The translations under genes and the position numbers were made by a program. A stretch of 64,000 nt of DNA, taken from assembly GCA_025345505.1 (NCBI GenBank), contig JANVCC010000152.1, forward strand, positions 691,318 to 755,317, given 5' to 3'. This document shows positions 1 through 14,142 of the stretch, piece by piece. Source of the DNA: Todiramphus chloris collaris. Taxonomy: Eukaryota > Chordata > Aves > Coraciiformes > Alcedinidae. How positions within the stretch are numbered: the first letter of the stretch is position 1; every line of letters begins with the position of its first letter. The notes under the pieces were generated by a model. It worked only from the letters and a program-made list of their open reading frames with translations, was not told where the DNA came from and ran no database searches.

Positions 1-3000
1 CCTAGATCCATTTTGATTTTGCTTCCTGATGTATTAATAATTCTGTGCACTTCAAACAAAACAAATACTTGAAAAATTCTTACCAGATTTCCAAACCCCT
101 AGTTGGGTAGCTTCTTTACAGCCAGGCTGCTTTTCCAAGAGACTCTTATTCTCTAGTTCTTACTGTTACCAGTCATGCCCTTTGAGAGTTTCTCATGCTG
201 TTAAACACATTTCATATACTTTCCCACCTGATCCAATAATTTTTTGTAAAGAAAATCCTAGCATCAATTCCTGGACATTCAAGTAAGCACAGATATGCTT
301 CTTTTTTTTTTTTTCCTTGGTATAACAATGATATAAAGCACAGTTTTTGCAAACTGCATCTCATGCATGTATTTGTATAGTAAAAATACCTATATGGAAA
401 AGTGTGTAACCACCTCACTTAGCAAAACCAGCTATCAAAATCACCAACAGATGCTGAAATAATTCTTAAAAAGCATTTCCAACAAGCTATGCCCTCTTCC
501 ACTGCTGGCCTTCTCCTCTTCTCCTTCTAATTCTCCTTCTCTTCTCCTTCTACTTTTACTTCATCCTGTCTAACCATGATCCTTACTGAGAAAATAATTA
601 CTATTATGTCTGCAAAACTCTTTATGTACCACACAGCTCAGTAGTATTTATCTTATGTAAGCTATATGTGATCTGCAATCTAAAGTGGAATACACTTTTT
701 ACAGCAGCATTCATATACTGATATGGATTATAGTTTTGATTAACTTCATACTATTTTATATTTTAAGTATACAGCCACACATTTACAAACAAAATGAGTA
801 TGATTTTTCTTCACTGCCATGGTACTAAATATGTATTAATCACTAGTAATATACAAGAACGCAGGGCTAGTTCATGATTAGTGTATGTCACTGATGCTGA
901 AGGGAGTTCAATGAGCTCCACTGGTCTTTCTTGCAAAGTCAGTCACTGCTTCATGTGAGCTAAGGTACCACAGCCTCTCCTGAACAGCAAGATCAATAAG
1001 CTTGTACAGAGCTTTTATCCAAGGAATATCAAATTGGTTACCCAATATTAATTAACTCTCATGGTGTTCCTGTGTGATACCTTGCTATTGTTATTCACAA
1101 ACAAAACAAACTTTTCTAATTACCAGCAAGCTAACTGAAGTAATTAACATAACCCATATGCAAAACACAATTGTTCTCATGCAAAGACTCTCAGCTTTCA
1201 AAAAGATCAAGATAGTCACACATTTATGGATTTCTTTTCAGTTAAGAGACAATATTAATTAAAAATGCTCACTGAAGACGCAACTCTACCCCTCCACACT
1301 GAGGTGTGAGTGGGCCCAAAGTCAGCCCACAGTGCTGCTGAGACACTGGCAGCAAACTGGTGCAAGAAGAGGTGGGGACTATGGGGTGTCACCACTCCAC
1401 ATGGTTCATAGAGTCTGGTTACGCCAGGAGGGTAATGGCAAAATGTGTGGCCATATGAAATTCAAGTGGTCCAGTGATGCCTACATGGACATACTGAAAC
1501 AGAAATCCTAAATGACTAATGGTATTTTTGTTTACCTAGAAGCATAAATTATGAGCCCCCAAGGAAGCCTGTCTATGCAACCAAAGATATGCAATAACTG
1601 CTGACAGTCTTATATGATGTATAGTTTTATTTTGACATCTAAAGGATTATTTTCAATTATTTCTTCCCAGACAATTATGCTTATTCTAGACCCATAATGC
1701 ATTGTGTCAGTCATCTCTGGACATAAAACACTTTAATAGTGTACAGTAAGCTTTTCCTTTCCACACAAAATATCTTTGGACCTATAATTACAGTTCATAA
1801 AACTTCAGTGCCATAATTTAGCAGTCCCTTTCATAATGTTAGGTCTGCATTTGTACAAAGTGAAAAAAAACCCAAAACCCACATATATATATGTTTTATC
1901 TCTAAAGCTTTAATTTATTTCTTATATATATATACAAAGTATCCAAAGTTTGGTCAAACCAAGAATTACACTAGTATAACACCCTGACAAGGCCATTCCA
2001 CCACTGGAAGCAATACAGGATTTGCCTGGGTTTGAAATTAGTTAACTTTACCACATAACTTTCCTAACAGTAGATCAATAATCTCCTCACCATTTATTAT
2101 CCCACTTATTTCCAACCCCAAACTACTTCACAGCATTTTAGAGGAGGACAACCTGCTGGCTAGGGCTGTGCCAGAGTTTTGTGCTCTGCTGCAGATTCCA
2201 TTTATAAACTTTAGCAAATCACCAGGTGCTTCCAGGATGGGGATAACAACATGGGGTTTGAAAGGCAGCTAGAGCAAGGACCATAACAGGCTCAGGTACC
2301 TCAGTAGCATTCCTATGCAGCAGACAAAGCAGCAAAACTCAAGGCAAAGCCATACAGATGGGAAGGTAGATTTTTATTTTCAAAGAAACAGATTTCCCTC
2401 CCTCACATCCATTCTCTCAAACTTCTCTCATTCCTTTGTGGTTATAAGTGCTGAGACATGTGTGCCTAGGTACCTTGTCCAGGATGACTTATGATGACAT
2501 CAGTACTGTTTTCTGGGTGCATCCTGAGTGATGAGATGTATGAGCTTTGGAGCCTTTGCAGTCTCTCTTGACAAAGAACGTTCATGTCCAGCATGAGTTG
2601 TTTTGCAGTAGTGTGGCTCCATTTCTGCAATGAGATCTGTGATCCTGGGGCAACCATCACCAACTCCAACACATGCTTGCTTTTATTTACATCCTTCTTC
2701 TATTTTGTCCTGCTTTTCTCAGTCTTTTGACTTACAATATATACAGAAGTATTTTAAATGCTACTTTGCTATTAATTCTGGTGCCTTTACACATGCACAG
2801 GCTCATTCACACTTTGTACAGCGATAGATATGATTTACAAATTTCTACACCTAAGGGTGTCCACATGGCAGCAAGAGTCTCACATTAACATGTAGGGCAA
2901 GAGCCCATTCTCACCCAAATGTCATCTTTCATAGCTTCCAGGTATAGGAACTAGAAACCCAGGATATGGAAACCTTCATTGTAAGAACAAGCAAAGCCAT

Positions 3001-6000
3001 ATGGGTACAGTGGAATGGGTTGGTGATATATTGCTCTATCCAATCACCTCAAAGGAACAATTTTCATTCAGGCCATGGCTCACACTGCTGAATAGGAGTT
3101 AAGTCCAATTTTTCTATCAACAGGCAGAACTTCATAGCAACACAAGTCACACTGGAACTATTGGTTTCACAGCCACCATGGGTGTTCAAAAGCAACTTTC
3201 AAAGCTTATGGTTAGGGACTTAGAACAAGCGTGGCATAGTTGATCATGAGTCTGTTCATTTATTGACCCCAGATGATACTTTTGGGTGCTTGGAAAAAAA
3301 AATAATTCTTCTGGTACTCAGGATACCAAGGGTAGAATCAGGACCCTAAGTTTGCACAATCACTTCTGAACATTTCAAAGGCAATTCATATATAAGAAAA
3401 ATACTACTTACTGTTTCAACAAGTGTTACTAAGTAGCTCAGTACCCCTTGCTCCACAATTCTCAATTAGTCTCATGCACATTGGTAATAGGATTCAAGAT
3501 CATTAACCTGAAAATCATTGGTTCAAATCTTGAGCAGGTCATTAGTGACTGGAAGGCATTAGTATCTAATGACTGGTTTCATTCCAGTGGACAAATAGTC
3601 ACTGCCACAGCTGGCATTAGTAAATTATTTCAGTAGAGACCTAGGAAATTTACCAGGTCCAGATTTTGCTTCTGCAAATCTGATATCCCAGCTAGTCTCC
3701 CTGTTAATCTTTGAAATTTTTTTTTTTTTTTCTTTTTCTCAGAGTTTTCAAGAGCAGCTCTTGGAACATTGTTGGGAAATGACAGAAGAGTCTGAAAAAG
3801 AAAGCAATTTTTTAATGTCCAAATCTAGTTTTCTAGAGATTTGTCTTGTAACTCAATCACTGTAGTCTGAAAAAAAATCCCAAAAGAAGAAATGCATTTC
3901 CCACAGCTGTGACATTTTATAACGTCCCTCTCTCCTATGTGGATTTCTCTGCTAATACAGAGAACCACTCTACACTGTACTTACAGCAAATCTCATCCAT
4001 CCCACAGCAAGCCTGTGATGATGGTACCCAAGGGCTGGAAGGACTCTTGTACGCCACAGAGGTCAGACCCTTGCAATCCAGACTAGTCTGAAAACATCCA
4101 TGTTACAAGCATTGCCAGGCACACAACGCTTCCAACAACCTCTAACACACTTGAATTGGAAGTCAGGACAGATTACTAAGAAAAAATAGACCATTATTGC
4201 TCCATTTCTTTTTATTTAAGCATTCGCTACCAGGAATACAGCACTGGGCTAGAAAGACCTTTGGTCAAACACAATATACATGTTCTTAAGCAAGACCAGA
4301 AATATAAAGACCAAAAATCACAGAAGGCACAATGTGTCACAGGAGAAAAGCAGGAGAAATTAAGTATATTGTGAATGCCCAAGGCACTAATAAGGGTTGG
4401 GTTTTTTTAAATTAAAACAGGCAGTAAACCCCAGGTGCCAGATCTCTATAGGCTGCCATCTGAATACACAGGTAGCAGCCTTGTACAGCCAGTCTCATGT
4501 ATTTACAATAAGTTATTATATGAGTCAGAAGCCACATGCTGACCTTTGCAGTCCATTAATTTTATTTTTACCTCCTATTCAATTAGTGCAAGACCTTGAG
4601 TCATTGTGGGTAACCCCAGGAGAATTGTAATTAAGAATTAAAATAAAGCCTACGTGTGGTGCAAAGCGCTGAAGTACTTTTGTCACCACATGTTTATGGT
4701 AATGAAACCGTGATGAAAATTTTATCGCTGAGTAAAACACTTTTGAATGTACAGTCACTGACCTGCAAACTGTTCACATGGCAAATGTATTAGGACATTT
4801 GCCTAAAGACCTCTCTCACAGCTGAGAAATAAGCCGGGCCAGTTTTGAAGAGTATTTAACAAACTAATCACCACCTGCAAGTTTCACAAATTGCAAATCC
4901 TCACACCTCCTGCTGCAAACAAGGCTTAGGTATTCAGCATGTAAAATCCAATTAATAAATAGTTTTAGGGTGTGTGTGGCTTAAACTACTACCTGACAAA
5001 TGCAGTAAATTAGGTCCTTATTTCTTTTGCACTTATAACATAGGTCTGGATTAACACACATTGAAAATACCACCCCAGGAAGGACTAACTGTAGAAGTAC
5101 GCAGACCAATTGAAGCAATATTTGCATTTCTTACTCTGACCTGTCAGTCCGTCAACCACATCTTCAGACTCCATGCTGGTGCAGAACCATGTCATGAAGC
5201 AATGTGACCAGAGAGAGGAAATATTTGTGTGTGGGCTCCATCCTGAAAGCCCTCAGCACACTCAGTTATGAAGATGCCTAGTCAAGTCTCAGTGCCTTCT
5301 GTGCAAAGATTAAAAACATCCAAAAGAATAAAAAGAAATCAGGTGCTTATTTATTATTTACCATAAGGTTGCTCTGGCTTATGTTACAGAAAACCATCTG
5401 GAGAAATGAGAGACAGTGTAGAGTCAGAGATGTGTTCTCCCTCCTCCCCAGCAGGTGTTACCCTCAAGTGTCAATTACTTTGTGCTGCTTGTGGGATTTG
5501 TCCACTGTCCTTGCAACCCTCCTGCCTGTGTGGAGGGCAAGAACAGGTTTGGGAAGGCCGTGTGTCCACCACACAATGTGCCATGAATCTACTGACCAGC
5601 TAAAGCTCCTTCCTGGACTCACACTCTTACCTGGCTTCACTTCCTTCATGTCCTGGGCTCTGCCTGTGCCAGGCTCAGGCTTCACGCGGCAATATTGCAC
5701 TGAACCTGACAGAATTAGGTTCTGAAGGACATAAAAGGCATAAAGAGTCGTTGTCCATGTTTTACCTCACCTGAATAAAAATAGATCACTCCAGTTTCCA
5801 AAGCAAACAGTTAATCTTCATAAGCATAACCTATATTTTCCAAAGGAGAAGAGGAAGAAAGACTGCTCTCTGAAAGTTTGTTATCTCTGACATTTTTTTC
5901 CTAAGCTGACTGATTGCATTAATAAGGCATAAGAAGACACATACATTAAAAATCCTGCATTTAAAACTTATTTTGTTTGATCTACAACAAACTGAAAAAA

Positions 6001-9000
6001 ATCCAAATATTTCAAAGTTAGAGATTATACTTTATTTCAGAAAAGAAAAAGAAATCTAAGACACAGACTGAGGGCAGCAGAACTGTCTCCAGATGAAATT
6101 CATAACTTGTGTTGCATTAAATCAGGCAATTAACGTTACAATCTGGAGGCACAAAGGATGATAATTCTTGGGGTTTCTGAATTATTTTCCTTAGGGCTTG
6201 ACAGTGACACTCAGACACAGCTCTCAATAGAGGGTAATGTTTAGCTATGCCACATTAGGAAGGAGCCTTGAGAGGAATTCACAGGTTCCTATTTTGTTCT
6301 TGCTCAGAGGTGAAAGCATTTTACCACATGCTTGAAAAATTCTCTTGCTTATTCCTTTCTTCTACACTTCCACTTCTCACTCCAGTTGTGTCTAACGTCA
6401 AACAGCTAAGCACTTCAGAGGAATGTTCATTCCCCGATCATAACAAGGATGAACCTCTGGGAGGAACCTTGAGATACCCTTTATAGCTAGCTAGAATTAA
6501 AAAAAAAATAATAATAATAATGCCAGACTTTCTGTTTGCTCTGTAGAAATAAAACAGATAAATGCATTAATGTATTTCTATATGGCCATCCTAGAGTAGC
6601 TACTACAGTAAACCAGGGAAACAGCTGGTCTAGCAAATAAAAACATCAAACTGCTTTTAAAAAGTTACATATCCAAGCTTCTGCTGGGTAAATGTGTGCC
6701 TGATCAGATGGAAAATAAACATGGCGCATAATGCCAGCAGTGGCTTAGCTGCGGAAGATGTTATCAAAGCAAAATAGTTAGATTACACTAACAGTCACTT
6801 CTGCCCCTTCACCTCGACTTCACAGATCCCATGTGCAAGTTTATGAACCCTTTACAGGGAGACGAGATTAGCTGCAATTGCTGTGCTTTCTTTAGCCATA
6901 AAGCATACAAGAAATACAAGAGAGGGAGAATTTGTGCATAACGCATATCAAACTCAAACAGGGCATCTTCCCCAGTTCCCACACACTCACCCAATTCTGT
7001 GATCTTTAGATTTAATGACATATATTTGATTCTTTGGTTAAAGCAAGAGCTTAACCTTTGCACTTGGTATTTTTAAAGGAGAACAAAGGAAGGCTCCCCT
7101 CCGCCAGACATTTATTCAAGCACACATAGCTATACTGATGAAACTGCTTCCCCTGAAGTTAGCAAGGGCAGCCACAGGTAAAAATTTGCAGACTGAGGCC
7201 AGAAGAGACACTAAACTAGTTGGCTATCTGACACCAAAATGAGCGTGCATACATCAAAAATTATGGCCTTGAAAGGACAGGTCCATAAAGACCAAAGGAA
7301 CAGAAATCTTTCACATGTGCCATGGAGCTCTGTCCAGGATCCCATATGAACAACACAATCCCTGCATGACAAGAAAAAATAATCATTTAGCATCCTTTTT
7401 TTACAAAGAGGATAAATGGCCCACTTAACTCCTACCAAACTTTGCTGGGGGGAGAGAGGAACAGGGGTTTCCAAGTGAGCTATGAAATTATAAAATTTAT
7501 GACCTGGAGACTACAGTTCCTGAGTCAAGAGTCCAAAACAGTTCTCTTGCTTTGACATTACAAGTCCCAGTTGTATGGAAAGTGTTCACAGCCAGTAAGA
7601 ATATAAAGGGCTTCCATGCCAGTACTTGCTAGGTAATGAAGCCTCTCTAGTGAAGTGTTCACAGACAATAAAAGTAATAGCTGAATTTCACCTGTTTCCC
7701 TTATGCATCAGCAGACTTCTACACTTTTCTATCTCTGGAATGTATGCATTATTAGATCCTTGTATTGTACCCATCACTGTGGTGTCCAAGTGTTTTTCAT
7801 CTTGAAATAATGCACACTCTCAAAAACTCCTGATATCAAGCTCTAATTTTGCAGTTTCAGCCCATTATTAATTGTTCCATATGCTTGGAAATGAGCAAGT
7901 GAATCTTTCTTGGCTTTCTTCCCACTCCTCCCCATATTTGGACAAGTTGTCTAATTATTTGAAATATAATTCAAATATTTTTCTCAAGGTGTTGGGAGAC
8001 CTTCTGTGCTTAAAGACAGTAAAATTTGCTGTAATAGGTCTTTATCCTCTCCTTATTAGACTATGAAAAGCTTTTTTACCATTTAAAGTTCATTTACACA
8101 CAGACAGTGACACTGTGCAGACCTTTCTTGATCCAGGTGTATAATAAGGTGTGTTACCTGCACTGTAGATCAGTTACATTTTGAGATCTGACTTAAATTA
8201 TTCCAAAACGATCTTCCCCAATGTCAATGAGAATTGCACGGGATGTACAGCAGATTTGCCATAGGAATGGGAACATCCACAGAGCAGAAACAGGTACAGA
8301 AGTTTGCCCCAAGTGTTTATAAATCTCAGTTTATAACCCACTCAGTCCAATCCACACAGCTGACAACTGCTACCTCTGCTTGCATTCTCCAGATTGAGCT
8401 TCTTCCACTCCTCCTGAAACAGCTGTTTACTCCACAGATCGTCACAACCATTCATTCCCGCAGACACAGGCAGCAGCTCTTCAAACTTATCCAGGAATCT
8501 AGTCTTTCCCAAGGGACCATTTCAAAATGCAGACCTGCTTCTGCTCGGTGATATTTTCTCCTAGGTTGTTAAATAATTTTGTGCAAGCTTCCATCTGCTT
8601 TACCCTTTAGCATAGTTCTTTTTCACAATATGGTAAATGTACCTTTGGCAAGGCACCACAGCAGAACGAAGCTCCTTATCCACAGAAAAGGTACGTTCAG
8701 GGCAACAGCAGGGAAAGCTTCCTGCTAATGCCTGCACTTTAATCCTGCCCTGGAGAGTTCCCTGCCATTGTTGCACTCTTGTTAACGACAGTTGTCAGCA
8801 GCTGACCATTTTCCTAGCACAGATGGGCCCTAGGTATCTGTAGCCAAAAGCTGTTGCTGAAAGCCATTCACTGGTATGCCTTCAGTTTGCAATTCACGCT
8901 CAACCTCTTTCATTCCAGCAGCTTTTGCTCCACATCGCTTACATCAGCTGGTACCAACATCTGCCCAGAGTTTAAAGCTCAGGTCCAGCTGAACCAGTAC

Positions 9001-12000
9001 AGACTACAGCAATTTCTCTCCAATGCAGGAGAGTCCTGAACACTGTAGTGAAATAAAACAGTTCATCAATTTAATTCCAACCCCTTAACATCACGCATTT
9101 GGATGTTATGTCAAATTTCCCTGTGTCCTAACAGCAGTGCTGCAACCTAACAGGTGGGCTCTTCAGGAAATGCATGGTCAGGGATAGACTGGAAAGGACC
9201 CTCACAAGTCAGCTGGATGGATAGAGAGCAGGTGGGCTTGCAGATCCCTGCGGATGTCAGGCAGCACTAGCTTCCTCCAAAACAGTGTTAGTGAACATGC
9301 TTAATTGTTGCTAGTACCAGCAAAGAAACAGCCATCTGTCCATAACTTTCTCACTTAAGGTATCATGTTAAATTATTCTGGAGCAGTTTCTGTTCCAGCA
9401 AAACAAGTCAGACATCTAATAACTTTGCTGCTTCCAGCATTAGCTGTACCAAACTTTAAGAACTAAGTGAAGATGGTGCTTGGTTGGATTTGTGACAGTC
9501 ATTAGTCCTTTAGTGACTGATCAGAGTCAGATTCTTGTGCTTATTTTATTTTGTTTGCACAAGGCAAAAAAGGAAGGAAAGCCAGTTTCTTAAAAAACAA
9601 TTGTACCTGGATTTGTTTTCACTTATGCTGCTGTGAAACAGAAATAGTGCCATTTAGCATTGTGGTGTTATCCCAGGGTTAAAATTGCCATGAAATGAAA
9701 GTGAAGTGCATTGTATTTAAAATAATGGTATCAAAGATCCTTCTCTTCATAGGAAGTATTGCTGAAAGAGGGGTTTAACACAATGCTTTAGTGGGAGTTC
9801 TATGCAATTTTCCTATAGTGTATTTTTTCCCTATTTTTCTTCTTGCACATTATGCATATCAGTCATGCATAAGATCCCCAAATATCCTAGAAGTCTAAAC
9901 ATGGTACTAACCACAATTCTGAATAAGAAGCAGTAATTAAAAAGAAATCAAAACTGTGCTCTAAACTAAACTCTGAATCCACAGAAATCAGAGTGCTCAA
10001 CAAGTGTTCCTTTGACAACTCATCCACCCCTTCATTCATAATGTGTGCATGGAGAAAAGGCAGAGGAGGAGTTAAAGTTGTCATGACAACTTTGCCTCTA
10101 AATCACCTGTCTTTTGTAAATTGGTTACCTTGGGCTACATGTTGCTCAGTAAAGCTCTTGACATGAGACTCATAGAAGCAATCTGACAGTTCAATAAGTT
10201 AGTTTTAATTTTAACAAAAATGCATTTATGCATATATATATATGTAGCCAGGGAGAATAAAGACTGAACACATGATGTATCCAAGCAGCAGCTAAACCAG
10301 TAAAGCTAGCAAGACTTTTTTATTTTATGTTTAGTATTCCACAACCTTCATATAGAAAACATTCAGATGATACCTGAACCAGCAAAGATGACATACTCGT
10401 TTACAGTTCTCCAACATTACCAAGCTATTTTATTTGTCTTGTTAGGAGCATAATCACAAAGTGCCTCCTCCTAGAGGAAACATGATAAGCTCTCAAACAG
10501 CACAGAGATACTTCTCTGCAGTGGGAACTGTTTATCAAATCTCCTTGCATAGTATTAAATATTATTTCCCAAAAAATATTTAACCTCTGGACTTCAGAAG
10601 AGAAAGATAGTCTCTGGCAGATCACTCTGCTTTCCTCATATTCTTAGGACTAGCCACAATCTTTGTAAAGTTTAAAAAAGCAAAAGAACACAAAAAAGCC
10701 TTCACCTTTTTTCCCGTGTTCTTGAAAGTCCTCACTGAAGAAAGAAAGAGTTCTCATTTGATCTTGTATCAGGTTTCTCTTGCAAATTATCATTTCAAGT
10801 AGTAAATGATCATCTTTAAAAAAAGATGTTTCCTCTATAATACTTTCAAAATCATAACTAAGTCAGTCAAAGGCTTAAATTCCATATCTGTGCAGACTGG
10901 AAAACTCAAATTGCTTTCTAATTTGTCTTTTCCTATCTGCTCCTGAAAATGTCACCAAGACCTGCTGATAAAAGAAACTCAGAGAAGAACTGCAAAGCTA
11001 CCAGGTTTTTTTCCTCCTGCTCACCTTGAAAAGATTATTATCTTTACATCCAGGAGAGCCTTCCCTGAAATAGGATCTCTGCTTTATGGCCAGTGTGTGT
11101 AGCAAGCACAAGTCATAGCTCACGACTGTAATTCCTGGGCACTGCAGTAATGTGCTTAACAGTGAAATAAGAACTGCAACAGCACAACATTAGCAAACAT
11201 CAGTAAACTCTGCATCCAGTCGAGATTTTTTCCATTTCATGGAGAGAGTTCATTCTCTTTGAGTGGATCCACAGCACAAGATATCCACCTGCTCTGCATC
11301 AGTCCTACAGAAGTCAAATTTTTCACTGTTTCACAACTGCATTTTGCTACTAAGCATATAAAGAGCACCATGGGATCAGAGTAAGGGAGATTACCCAAGT
11401 GTTGGTAAAAGGCTGAATCATCTGCCCCCAAGGGGTCCCTGTAACTTGGCTAATACGTGTAGCTGTTAAAAGCTGTTGAAATGATGGTGCTAAAAAATTG
11501 AGCAAGCACCACAGAGAAAAGGCTGTCTAAAATAACTGAATCATGGAAATAAAGTGAAGATGAATAAAAGAATGGAAAAAAAAAAAGAAAAAAGACACAC
11601 ATAATAAAACCAGGGGAAAGATAAAGGGCAAAGAGATAGGCAGAGCTCAATCATCTGAAACCACATTTCTCTTCCCCCCTTACTTTCCCTTCCTCCTTTC
11701 CCTTCCCCATTTCCTAATTCATCTCCACTTACACAATTACTTGGCCCCTACTGTCAGTTTAGCATTACAAATTCTCATGCTGGACTTAATGAAGTCAAGC
11801 AGATTCAGTGAAGATCACTGGGCTCAGTTTACTCCTGGAATAACCTCACCCAAATCCATGGATTTACATGAGGAATGAGCTGGAACCAGCAATGTTTTCT
11901 GAATCTTGACATCCAACTTCAGAGCTGGTGTAACTCCAGACTGATGACACACACTGAAGGGTTTTCCAAACACAGCAGAGAAGAAAGAAAAAATATGAGC

Positions 12001-14065
12001 TCCCTGGGTGGTTTTCATCACAGTAGTTGTACTACATCTGCCATATATCAGAACAGTTCTCATGTTTCCTACCCAAGATTCATAACACCTCTAAAAACAC
12101 CACCATACTTCACCTTATTGAAAAAAAAATTCTCCATAGCTGGAGAAGTATATATTTTGAGGTACAATGGCAAGGAACACAATGTCCTTTAGAGCAACTT
12201 AACAAAAGAAATTATCTGATTCCTAGAAAGCCTTTTGCAATCTCTACTTTTTTTGTCTGCAAACTCTCTGCAGTTGTTTATTTGTGAAGCAATAATCATC
12301 TCCCTTTGTCTCAGTGAAAACTTCTTCCTGGGAAATAAAAAACAGTTTGTTTGAACCTGCTGTATTGCTTGTGAGTAGTAAAAACCAGCCTGCATCAAAG
12401 CTGTATTTTTTTACTATTATTTGTACTTCAGTAGTGCTGGGAGCCCCTTGCTGGCACTGGATGTCACTGTGTTGGAATTGCATATACACAGGACAGGAGA
12501 CACAGACTAATCCGACTAATCAGAGGCACTGCACTTTAAATGGAAGAGGCAGGGGAAAAACAATTAGAAAATAAGAGAGCAAAATACCTCAAGAGGTCAT
12601 CTAATCCATATTTGGATGTGTGGTAGACTTATGGCTGATCAGCTGTTGCTACCAGTTGTTTCATCTGTTTTATAGATGGAAAATTAAAAGATTGTGTTAT
12701 GTCCATGAAGCTTACTGTCTGGCTGTGGCAGAAGTGGAAGCTTAACCCAAATCTCACAAGTCCTGGTTGATAGAGGCCATGAAAATATTTTATGATAACT
12801 GAACTTGGGACCCTCTAAGGAAAACAATCATAAACCTACTATCTGTATTTGGTATGAAAGAGTGAGTTAAAATAAAGAAAATCTAGCTATCAGTTACAAT
12901 TTTTTATTTGCTCTTCTGCACTCAGGCACACCTTAAAAAAGCACAAAGTCCACAAATAGTTGTATATATTAAAACATCTCCACCTCATTTATCACACTGC
13001 ATTAGATATTCATTTTTCCTTCACTATCAGTAAAACACACTGTTCTATGCCATATATAATATATGAAAGTCACACGATACAAAAATTCACAGAAGATAAA
13101 ATACTAAAATCAAAAGCACTCCGTATCTGACAAAGACTTTCTACACATGGCAATGCATCTTTCCCTGTGTATTCTGTCTATTGCATGAAGCAATATACAT
13201 GCTTAATATCAGATAAGCTCATCCTTTCAGTCAGTTATTGTAGATACCGAGTTTTCTGTTTCAATGTAGAAGAAAAAATAGTTCCAGTTCCTTTTCTATC
13301 ACCATGTTATCATTTCTTCTCTGAGCTCAAGTGTAATCACACACTTTCACAGGTTACTGTTTCTACCCTCTATGTCAAGTAAGTCTCATACATTGATGCA
13401 ACATAGGCAAGATTAGTATGGCTTTCCTCTTTACTATAAATCTTTTGATTTGTTGCTGAATGGACTGTTCTCAAGTATTGCTATCTAACTGCAAGGGACA
13501 ATGCTGTTTATCATTTCCCCCCTGAAAGCAGGCATCCAGATCTAGATATTACAGTACTTTGAATTTAGAAACCATGAATATAAATGTGTTCCTACCAAGA
13601 GTGAGTAGGAATTAAATGAATGTTTACTTTACATCTAAAGCACCTTTTACATTTACATGCCATCTATGACATCTAGATAAAAATCCCCACTAAAATAGAC
13701 AGCTAACAGTGAAGATTTCTTCTGAATAAGAAACGTAGAAATTCAAAATCAGTGAAACACAGATCAAATAAATAAAAATGTAAGTAATGACACTCAATCA
13801 AAAACTAACAGAGCATTTCTCCCTTGGAAAATGTTGGGTTTTAATTTAACACATCTTGAAAGAACTCCCTGAAAAGTCTAATTCTTTTGGGGAAAAAAAA
13901 ACCCAAACAAACAAACCAAAAACAAACTGGAAAACTCTTTTAAATATTCCAATGTATTATTTGAAATTGTTGCTTGAAAATGTTTTTACCTCATATAAAA
14001 TACAGTCTATACATTGAAACTGAAACAAACAAACCAATTTTCTGAGTGATCTGCCCTAGTTTTGG
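1..14065. other. Gene-free AT-rich sequence
   Basis: No protein homology was recognised on either strand; open frames are short and scattered. Apart from the possible SINE at 12655, a pyrimidine tract (508-560) and short AT microsatellites near 1885-1935, I see nothing that can be named. Confidence 0.75.
12655..12775 (+). mobile_element. Possible ancient MIR/CORE-SINE remnant
   Basis: TTTTATAGATGGAAAA, then GTGGCAGAAGTGGAAGCTTA, ACCCAAATCTC and GTCCTGGTTGA follow in the order expected for a decayed MIR element (TTTTACAGATGAGGAAA ... GTGGCAGAG ... AACCCAGGTCT). A CR1-like scrap (CAAGAGGTCATCTAATCCAT, 12591-12610) lies just before. This is pattern recognition only. Confidence 0.35.
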
Positions 14066-14142
14066 TCCTGTTCTGGCAGGGGGATTGGACTTGATGATCT
14101 TTGGAGGTCCCTTCCAACCCTTAACATTCTGTGATTCTGTGA
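14066..14142 (+). mobile_element. CR1 LINE 3' end fragment
   Basis: A GGGGGATTGGACTTGATGAT core, AGGTCCCTTCCAACCC and the terminal ATTCTGTGATTCTGTGA are the standard CR1 3' tail. This short 5'-truncated copy is in + orientation. Confidence 0.9.

Noticed and set aside
3490..3545. tRNA-like B-box (GGTTCAAATC)
   Set aside because: No A-box at the right distance and no cloverleaf can be drawn.
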